From: Monomorium pharaonis
Lineage: Eukaryota; Arthropoda; Insecta; Hymenoptera; Formicidae
Reading direction: 5' to 3'
Assembly: GCF_013373865.1 (NCBI RefSeq)
Contig: NC_050474.1
Span: 356,001-420,000 of the forward strand
Length of the DNA stretch: 64,000 nucleotides
Made by a program: the position numbers and the translations under genes. Under the pieces are notes generated by a model. The model worked only from the letters and a program-made list of their open reading frames with translations. It made no database searches and had not been told where the DNA came from. Positions 36,383 through 64,000 of this stretch are shown here, piece by piece (within the stretch, counting starts at the first letter, position 1; every line of letters begins with the position of its first letter).

Positions 36383-38652
36383 TAATATTATCTATATATA
36401 GTAATAATATAACAATAACATCATAGAGAGGAAAATTAAGTATTCACTCAACAAAATTGGCGTTAGTCAAACGCTGATTCTAATCGTTCATTCTAGTGTT
36501 CCTCAGCACCGGAGGCGCACCTGCTTTGATCTCTATTGCACGAATTGCCACAAGACGATTATCAACTATTGCACCAGTCGTGCGTGATCACACGTACGGT
36601 AACAACGGCACGACGAACATCTTCGAGGATGTCGGGGTCGTGCATAAGTCGCGCTCCTCGGAGCGTTGAAGTGCGTGCTAAAGTCGCGAAATTGTCATAA
36701 AAAAGAAACTAAAAAAAGGAGGAAAATCACGCGCCGGACGAATCAATTACGCGCGTTCTCGCTCACTTTCGCTGCATTTGAACAAAGCGGAATGGATCAC
36801 ACGGATAAAAACGCTGAAGCAATTCAGCGAGGGCATATCGCTCTTGTAAAGAAACGATGGAAAATGATATGAAAAGATCTCTTTTTTTTCATTGTTATTT
36901 TCATAACAAATTGTATGTTACAATTTTACCTGTCTTTTTAGTAAAAAGATCTATATAGAATATATAATACTCTTTTAAGTCTATAAAAGCTATATATGTG
37001 TGTGTGGTGTGTGTATAAAATTTTATATAGATAAAATATATGATCCTGTATATGTGTTTTTATTCGTATGATCCAATAAATCTGACGATTTAAATTCGAA
37101 GTTAACTTGCCAATAATTTCGACACGTAAAGTCGATATATGTATACCTTAATTAAATCGACAATTAATATCGCAACTGTCACTATCCGTAAGGCAGGGAG
37201 AAGAAAGAAATCGAATTCTCTACCGGTCCTGGCGAAATCAATTCGATCGAATTCGTATCCGCAAATCTAGAATAATTGTGTATTTGAGCTACAGACGGCT
37301 AATTTATCGTAGCCGTATTTAACTTAACGAGTTACAATTTTCGAACAATATTTCACTTACGTCTACGTACTCCTACACATATCATAAAAATGTTATCTGT
37401 ACGCTAATGTGCTGATCGTTGATTAATATGTGTCGATATATACTTCTATACTTCAACAATGAACGCGGCTTAAACGGGACAGCGAAATATTCGCTCTCAA
37501 AAGAAATAAATTGAGAGACTAACGGAAGACTTTTGTAATATTTGCTGTTTTGATGTGAAAAATAAGCGTTGCCGTTTAATAGCGCACGAATATTGAAAGA
37601 CATTGAGCGCGTTTGAAAAGAAAAAAAAATCATGAAGAAGACAGCGCGACGCAGATTTAACAATTCATGATCGAGTGACGAAACAACGACCAATGAAACA
37701 AATATATATTAATTTTCTCATTTTAAAACTTTAAAAATTAAATTAAGTAATATTTGTAAAACAAGTCGTACGTAAAATTTAAAAGAGAAAAACTAACGAA
37801 ACGTAGCTCGCGATGTATCTTCAAGCTCGATAGGTATCGTCTACGATACAAATCGGATGCGTTTCAGTTCGATTGATTGCAAACGCGAATACGCGGCGCG
37901 GGCTACGAACATTGTCCGATACAATCGTTCACAATAATAAGTAAATATAATTATTATTTACATTCTATTTAATTTGTATATATAATATATATTCTGAAAC
38001 GTGTACGAATCGATTACTCGAATATGTATCTATTCCCGCAAACTCTTCTAATTCGACGCAAGCAAAAGTCCGACACGACGATTGAAGTCCAATTGCTGTC
38101 GTTACAACGGGAAAGATAAAAGTGTAACGTAAAGAAATAAAACAAAAAAGGGAAAGGTTAAAAGGAGGAAAACGCAATATACGGGGCTGTTTCATTCCAG
38201 AGAAGGAGAAATCGGAACAAACGACGAGAAAGAAACGACGCCGCTATGCATCACGCCACACAACGGCTCCTATCTATCTCTAGACTAGAAAGAACGCGTC
38301 GCTCTCGCAGTCGACGCGTTGGAAATTTACGAAGAGGGGGTTTCTTCGGAAAGACGATAATTATACCTTTATATTTGCACTCTGCCGTGTACGCCTAGAT
38401 CTACATACGCGAAGCGTACGTAAAATTGTCGTATGAAAAATATCGTTAACTCTTGAAGACGATGACGACGACGAGAACAAGGACCGTTCTTTCAATGATT
38501 CGCGTGAGCGCCTTCCTAAAACAACGGCTTTTTCTCACTCGAATCCCAATTTAACCGATCCCAAACGTCGAGCGTTTATCTCGCCGACTACTTGGGATCG
38601 TATGTCTACGAGGCAAGAAATCGGGATAGGCAAGAAGATCCGACCGAGGAGA

Positions 38653-56777
<18,125 letters not shown>

Positions 56778-56883
56778 CTGCAAGAAGAACGTGCCCAAGT
56801 CATGAAGAAGCAACGCCCGCAAAAAACTTGACTTGAAGCTGTTGCTATGCGGCGCAAAGACGTATCAATTATATTCCATACGC

Positions 56884-56921
<38 letters not shown>

Positions 56922-58144
56922 AACTTTAATTTTATCTGATATCAAACGCGCGTACAAAAGCGGGACGAACGCTTTCGCTTCCATGCTTATCGAAGCGAGC
57001 TGCAAGCAGAAAAGAAAAAAAGGTACGCGGGTGCGTTTTCCGGCGGTGCTCAAAGTCAAATCAAAACGCGCGACCCGTGAAAGTAAATGTTATAAAAAAA
57101 TGTGTTGCAAAAAGAAAACAAACGCGATGCGCAGATTGTACATTGTGCGCAGAGTGCATTAGTTTCATCTGTCCTAACATTCGTGACCGAGATAAGATCC
57201 GTAGTAGAAGCAAGAAAACTATCTTTATGAAATAACAACTTGCATAAATCTACCTCACATTTTTTATTTCGTAATACAAGTAGCTTCGTTTTATTTTCAT
57301 ATTCAATATGAATAAAAATCTCACAAGTAATCATCAGTAATCACACACACGCGCGCGCACTTGAGATTCCTTTTGTTATTGCCACGTTACTTCTTTGCGT
57401 CGCTATTTGTTGCAGATGTTATTAAACATATGATCCAATACAAATAAAAATTTTGCTCACATAAAAAAGCACGTTCCGTTTGTTATCGCCACGTGTTACT
57501 TTTATATGCTGTTTGTTAAAGTACGCATTGTCGAAACACTCGAGAAACTGGATTAGATAGCGTACAATTACAATCTGGCCGTAGAGAGGGCCAATTTTGA
57601 TTGGTCCACCAAGTTGTCACCTTCCGAGAGAAAGAGACGAGAAGAAAAATAGAAGAGAAAAAGACACTTCCATTTTTATTGTAAATGTATAATTCTTCTC
57701 TCTTAACGAAATCACCTCATGGCTCTGATTTTGAATTGAATTTTGGCTACGATTTCCGAATTGAATTTTGATAGCTGTCAAATTTATATAATAGATGATT
57801 ATCTATACAATTATCGTTGCAGTTTATTTTTAAAAGATAAAAAATAAAAAGCTAAATAGCGCGCACAAAGTGCTAAACAGAGAAAATTATTTGACAAAAA
57901 ATAAAATTACATTACATTATATGGTCACATAGAAAAAGATTCAGCGAATATTCGGTATATTAATTTCATTATAAATTCACTTAGTTCACTTATTGTTAGT
58001 GACTGATTTTTAATTCTCTTTCAATTCTTAATTTTCCATATATGGTCTAACACGGGCTTTAACGTGATTCTTTTCGATCGAAAGACAGAGCCGGATGATC
58101 GGGATCACCGACAGCGCGCGGTCAAGGTCACGAATCAAGGTTAC

Positions 58145-58290
58145 CTTGCACCTCGAACTTGATCCGTGCATTTCCTCGTGTACCGATAATGCATCGTGAT
58201 TAGCGATATTAACGCACAGAAGCGCCTGCGACGAGACCGGAGTGCTTCCGCCAGCTGCGGCGGTTGCATATCGAAAGGGGCAGCTCAAAG
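58145..58290 (-). promoter_or_regulatory. Candidate first exon of fusilli in phase with 56777
   Basis: A GC-rich open frame on the minus strand ends at the donor CAAG|GTAACC (58145/58144) in phase 0, as the exon at 56777 requires. An in-frame ATG at 58171 would give MHGSSSRCK joined to VLGRQQ. The longer frame does not resemble the ESRP N-terminus, so this is either an alternative start or chance. Confidence 0.25.
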
Positions 58291-60149
58291 CTCCGACAAC
58301 TTGGAATAATGATTACAGAGTTCCACGGTTTGACTATTGGTTTGACTGACTATTGGTTTAAAATCTAGCGTCACATAAAAAGAAAACAAAACAATAGAGA
58401 ATCGTAAATCGCTGAATGGGCTATTCAAGCTTCTTTTTCTCCCAACTAATAATGAGAAAAGAAATCGCGAAGTTGTATGAGAAAGGCCGCACGAGCGAGG
58501 GAACGCGTTGCGAAACGCTACCTCAAGACAGTGATTCTCAAAGTTGGCCAATGACATTGCGATATTTTGCATCTTGCGTTATTATTGTAGACAAACATAA
58601 AAATTTATATTCAATTATAATACCCCCTAAATAAATTGAAGGGTTCAATGCGAGAATTCCCAAACTGATTTCAACTGTCAGAAATTGAAGAGCAATTCTC
58701 CGAGTTTCAGTTTTATATGAATTTTCTCTAAATTTTAAAGAAGACGGAGATCTCTCTTGTCACGTTGAATCCTTTGATTCATACAACAACTAGATCGGAA
58801 AATGTTATGTTTTGTTTCTTACACGGTTCAAAAAATGGGTTTCACGTAAAAGCAAAAATAGACAAAACACGAAAGGTGCCTCGACCTTGCTGAGCCTGCA
58901 TATTTCTTGTGCATGCAGGTACACACATAAAGCAGCATGAACACATACGAGACGACAGAATATATGCCGCCGTATCTGCAATGATTACCATGTGTGACGA
59001 TATCTAACAATAAGACAGAGAATATTTTAATGTTAAAATTACCACCGCTATTAATAGTAAAAGTAATAATACTATATTAACGCTTCAAAACCAATCACAA
59101 TGAAAGAATTTTCCAGAAATAATTTCCACAATAACTTGTATATAGAGATGCATAAAGTAATCGTAAACTTTCGCGCAAGTTTGTTTAAAAACTTATTTAT
59201 ACTTTATTTTATATCGTACGATCACGTACTTCAACCTCATATCAGTTACACTCTCGGGTACGTCGCGCTGGAAAACACTTCAAATTGAAAATATATTCAG
59301 ATTTTGATTTATTTCAAGACCACTATAATCCAATTTTAATCCGAACATGTTTACCGTTCTTACAATTACCGATGATTAATTTCTACTCTAAGCTTTAAAA
59401 TGCTTTCTTACAAAAATTTGATGCAAGGGATGATTTCTCTTAATGATATCGAACTTAACTTATAAAACTATGTAGGAACTAATTTTTTATAAAACGTTTT
59501 TAACTTGAAAATTAAAGAGTTGATGGGAAAAAAAGAGAAAAAAGTTTGTTATAATGTGCTTAATTTGCATAAATTAAAAAAGAAATTTTAAGACTTTTTT
59601 AGACTTACTTTATCGTGAGCTACAAAAAAAATCACAAGCACTTTAGAACTTTTGAACAACAGTATATATACATCTAATACATATCTTTGAAAAAAATAGA
59701 TAAAAGCAAAAAATAAATTAATCGCACATTTATATTGCAACAGAAGTCATGGAATATCTCTAACAATAAACTGTTATAGATTTAAGTAATTTTTTACAAA
59801 ATTACGAATTGTTTTTACTACTTAGCCCTATAATACTAACTTGGACTGAGATATTTGTGTGATGTTAATTTTATTTACATTATTTAAAATTCTTCAAATG
59901 CCACAAATCAAATCAATATATACACAAACCACTAATCGAATGTATAATTTGACTATTCAAAGTCGCTTCGCACAATCGAGAAACTTCTAATCTAATCCTA
60001 ATTTTATTTAAAGAGATACGAACATTGGCATATTTATAACTATTCACGCTATGTTTGCGACGACGTATGCCTGTGCAAGAAATATAATAGTCAGGTTCTT
60101 TGATGAGTGGGGTTAATGGATCAAGGTAGTTCTGCCAGAGATACGATTC

Positions 60150-60150
60150 C

Positions 60151-60185
<35 letters not shown>
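60150..60185. repeat. (ATC)n trinucleotide microsatellite
   Basis: About twelve ATC units, with no convincing ORF across it. Confidence 0.9.
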
Positions 60186-61838
60186 GTACCGTAGATCGAG
60201 CGTCTTCGACTGATGCCGCGTGTCGATGAAAAGTCGTGTGGCGTAATACTTATACGAAAGAGAGGGATCTCCAGAGAACGTTACGTAAATATAAGTCGCT
60301 CCTTCGACCGGCCTTCGTCGCGCGGGAGATCCTTTCTATATACGCACGATAGGAATAATTTACCGAAAAACAAAACCTACTTTCTCGGAAGTTAACGAGA
60401 CAAATGTGTGTTCATTTCAAACTGCACAGAAAAGAGAATCTCGAGTACATCCTTTAGAATTTCGAAACAATGGACAAAAAAAACAAATGGACCGAAATGG
60501 AGTTCGGAAAATATTTGTGTACGAATGCATACAAGTTTGTCTTCAAAAAAATTACGAGAGATAAGTTTTTTTGGTAAATTTGTCAGCCAACATATTTGTC
60601 TCGCGTTATCAAAGAAAATCCTTCTTGCATGAACGTCTCGACGCGAAATAAATTTCGGATTTTATTTTTACACGAAAGAAATGTAAATAAGTGCAAGCGA
60701 ATTCAATTTCGTATTTACCATCGAGGTCTTCCGTATTCAGGTTTCGGAGCAGAAAATGGCAACTGCCGAAGGACGAAGGTTCAATGAACGAAGGAATATT
60801 CCACTAGTAGTATTATATTCGCGTCAACACTGCTATACGGAATAGCGTACACCGAACCGTGGTACGCGTCACGGAGAAAACAAAAATAGAAAAAAGAAAA
60901 GGAAAAGGGGAGCAGAAGAGAAATCGGGGATCGAGGCGAGAGTGGAGGCGACGTATGTGTTCTCTCCTCCTTTTGGTTCGACGGGATGTGGCAACTGTAT
61001 ATAAAATCGCCGCGGTTGTGAATACAAGGTCGAATTAAACGTACACGCAAAGTTCTCATAAATTGTAAATGCGCCGGTCGAGCTGTGCGCGACGTCGCGG
61101 GGCTACGGAGGGTGGGAGGTCCGGGAGGTCAAAGGTCCCCCGCGGTCGGGAGATGGCAGGAATACATGTACGCTCCTCGCCACGAGAGGCAAGTAAAAAC
61201 AGAAATGGGAATGCAAACGTGACGTGATACGCATTACGTAATCCACTGGATTACGCTCGACGTCCCGCGAAAATGACATAACGCACGTTGTCATTGCTGT
61301 CACATATGCCCATCATTGATGGGTTGATCGATCGAAACGGGACGTCCGATCGCTTCTCTCTCTTTATTTTTTTCTTTAACGTAGGATTAGCGAGACTTCG
61401 TAACGGAAGGCCTAATCTGTTCCGCGATACTCGTATCTCGTTCTTGATACGTGATTGCGTGTCTCTCGCCGAGTCGAGACGCAATCCTGATTCGCAGCGG
61501 CGATCATGGTGGAACGTGGAAGACCGGAGCTCAGTCTGGGTGGGAGAGACGATCGCGAGCGCGAACGAAGGTGGGAAACTGGGAAGAGAGGAAAGAGTCA
61601 AGATGGTGGACCGGAATGGGGCGGTTGGTTGCGCGCGAACCTACAGCTCGTGTACGCGAGCGGAATGTTGCTTACGGAAAGTCGGAGGACGAAGCGGGAG
61701 GTTCTCTACAGTTCTCTACGTGTGGCAGCGGCTCGTCAAAGACGCGCGCATCTCTGTTTGATATACGAATACTTAGGGATGACCGCGCGGTCGTGGCCGC
61801 TCCTCTAAAAAAGGGGAAAGAGGAGGGAGAGAAAAAGA

Positions 61839-61840
<2 letters not shown>

Positions 61841-61879
<39 letters not shown>
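61841..61879. repeat. (AC)n microsatellite
   Basis: About nineteen AC units after a purine-rich run (AAAGAGGAGGGAGAGAAAAAG) in the region upstream of fusilli. Confidence 0.9.
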
Positions 61880-61881
<2 letters not shown>

Positions 61882-64000
61882 GGCTCCATTCCCCCCCTCC
61901 TCCTAGTCGCGCTGTATGCATATGTTAAAGTGCGCGCATGTATAATTAAGCGATGTTAATTCCCGATGAAACGACACGAGTATACACCGTCGAATACGAC
62001 GAGTGACGGTTTTTTCTAACGGAAGAAAACGTCAGTTCGGCAAATACAAGCGGCTTTTCGGATACCGCTCAAATATTAAACAATCGCGAGTCTCGCTTGA
62101 GCAAAGATATTTGGATATACGTACTTTGCACGTCTCTCGAATAGAATCGCGAAGCTGAAATAACGAGATCCGAAATCCGCGAGATTTTCAATCTGTGCGA
62201 GCGAAACGTGTATTGCCTCGTCGTTTTGCGTCCCTGACGCCGGCGGCGCGTGTTTCAAGATAGCCGCAGCCTTGCTGTCAGCATAAGTCAACGTCCTCTC
62301 GCTTCTCACGGGAGAGAGAATGCTCCAGCAAATCTGCGACGGGATACACCCAGCCGAACATCAACCATGCTTACCGCGAGAGTTATGAAATTGGTAACTC
62401 TTATAGAGTAAGCCGTGGTTTACTGACGTTTGAAGAATAATTAAATCCCCTCGCGAGAGGATTGTGTTTCAGAAATGGCGACACATTTCTGTATATAGAC
62501 AGCCAGTTGCTTTCTATAATTAGCTCCATTCAAAAAGAGTGAGTCAACAGCAAAGAAGATTTGTAAATTGTTGTAATCAATCCTTAAAAAAGAATCTGTT
62601 AGCCGAAAAAATGTGTACATAATTTGATTCGAAAAGACAGGACGTAAAGTTATTGCATCGTTATAAAAATCTAGGATACTCCTGACAGGTGTCAGTAAGC
62701 TTCGCTTTCAGTAGCTCTACACGATATCTGATAAGTTCAATTAATTTGTATGCGATAAGTTCAGATAAATCAATCTACCTTTGTTTGATAACTGCAAATC
62801 AGTATAAACAATATATCAATATTGAGATAAACGTAGATCAGTAAAGGATGTGGAGTGGAGCCCCCACGAAACTTGCATAACGTATTCAATTGATAGTTAT
62901 GTAACATAGACTTGTATAATTTTAAATATCCGTATAATCATTTTGATAAAATAAATATACGTGGATTTTCCAGGTTCCCAAGTTTTTCTCGGCGCGTAAT
63001 TGTTTTTGATGTAAAAAAAAGATGTATAAAAAAACATGCGCATGAACTTGACCACACGAATCATACGCAGTCGCAAATAAATACGAGCAAATAGGCTCGA
63101 ATAGAAAAATAGATAAAAATATCATATACGTTGCAAATTACACCTGTACTTTTCTTCCCTGCCAAACATTACAATTTTATCAACTGTAACGAATATTATA
63201 TATATTCCACGTATCCAATTATTAAATTGCAGTTGGAAATGTTGCATTTTCGTAATTCCTCTCGGCAGAAATTCGAGAAAAATTACTGCCGCGAGTTGAC
63301 AAACACTATCCTGGAAAATTCGAGTGGCGATTTTTGATGCAAGGTGTTATGTCAGAGACTGCTATCTAACGCGATATCATAAAGCCGGCAATGGCAGCAG
63401 TTCTTATCGTTCGATTTTCTCTCCAAGAAACCGAGAAGAGCCACTCATGGCACTCGCTCGTTCACTCGCTCGCTCGGCCGTTGTCCCCCATCGAAGCACC
63501 ATTTGAGATTATAGGCAGGCAGGTATGCGACTCGGAGGAGGGGGGGGCAGGGGGAAAGGAAACGGCCGGCCAGATGGGACTCAGGCGCACTCGTGCAAGA
63601 CACGATTCGCAACGAGGAATAAAGGAAACCGGGAGCACCTGTTGCCGCGGCGCGCGGCACACGGCAGGCGCAGGCGCTAGATTTCTCGAAACGAAAGACA
63701 CGTACATCATTGTCGTGTGCCACGAGAGAGTAATTCAAAGAAGGAAATGAAAACAACGTCATGTAGACGTTAGGTAAATCCTGTGTTTCGTAATTATTAT
63801 ATACAACTCTTAAGTAGAAAAAAGAAATGAAGGTATAAATTTGATATATATTCTTGTATCGTCCCCTAATATTACAGTCCAATGGATCTACGCAAGAAGA
63901 TTGAGGACTTTAACTTTTATAGATTTAAGCTTGCGTTTGCTTTAGATATATAAAACTTTCCGTCCAGCATGCTAAACATCAATGCGAGGCACAATATTAG

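Larger units (their letters stand above)
32472..38652. other. Convergent 3' region between bark and fusilli, 6.2 kb
   Basis: The left part is bark 3' UTR; AATAAA at 32840-32845 is an early poly(A) candidate and others follow. The right part should hold the fusilli 3' UTR on the minus strand. Between them are AT-rich DNA, a (GA)n tract near 33111, a long inverted repeat at 34975-35495, a (GT)n tract and a (TA)n tract. ORFs here are short and unrecognised. No RNA gene was identified. Confidence 0.5.
56778..64000 (-). other. Fusilli 5' intron/upstream region, 7.2 kb
   Basis: The first recognised exon (56583-56777) begins in mid-protein at a good acceptor (ttcttgcag), so at least one coding exon lies upstream. 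I searched the minus strand here for the rest of the ESRP N-terminal domain and did not find it; it probably lies beyond 64000. Repeats include (GA)n 56887-56919, (ATC)n 60150-60185 and (AC)n 61841-61879. GC-rich islands at about 60780-61720 and 63380-63720 may be regulatory. ORFs across the islands have no recognisable domain. Confidence 0.5.

Noticed and set aside
62076..62309. Minus-strand ORF as a fusilli N-terminal exon
   Set aside because: No ESRP similarity, and its donor-like GTACGT is in phase 2, not the phase 0 required by 56777.

Overview
The window is nuclear DNA of an insect, most likely a hymenopteran and plausibly an ant. The genes have many short introns with GT-AG borders, the DNA is AT-rich with GC-rich promoter islands, dinucleotide microsatellites are frequent, and every protein I recognise is a conserved animal protein. 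The species cannot be named from this sequence. Five genes are complete and a sixth lacks its 5' end. I joined exons by eye and checked that reading phase is kept across every junction; no transcript data were available.

Layout: NAXE (NAD(P)H-hydrate epimerase, minus, 675-1487) and APC5 (anaphase-promoting complex subunit 5, plus, 1763-5736) are divergent across a 275-bp shared promoter. At 6.2-7.0 kb lies a compact cluster of foldback/MITE elements, including two 269-bp tandem copies that differ by only three bases by eye. A sorting nexin of the SNX19 type (plus, 8026-11632) faces SEM1/DSS1 (minus, 12218-13167). A GC-rich 5' region at about 14.5-15.2 kb begins bark beetle/Anakonda (plus, 16256-32471), the giant triple-repeat tricellular-junction protein, which reads intact in 26 coding exons (about 2985 residues). 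About 6 kb of intergenic DNA separates it from the convergent gene fusilli/ESRP (minus, 38653-56777 and further upstream), an RNA-binding splicing regulator with three RRMs.

The genes are unrelated housekeeping functions (metabolite repair, cell cycle, membrane traffic, proteasome) followed by two epithelial genes. Bark builds tricellular junctions and ESRP proteins control epithelial splicing; their adjacency is notable, but no functional link is shown.

The most interesting signals are: (1) several candidate alternative first exons of fusilli inside its own introns, each joining the next exon in frame, one of which supplies an open 18-codon N-terminus; (2) two alternative fusilli C-termini made by a phase-compatible internal 5' splice site; (3) the nearly identical tandem MITEs with TAA target duplications, flanked by other foldback elements; (4) a 521-bp long-stem inverted repeat in the bark-fusilli intergenic region; (5) a degenerate repeat in the Bark tail ending in a PDZ-ligand-like C-terminus. 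I found no CRISPR array, rRNA, convincing tRNA or intact transposase gene.
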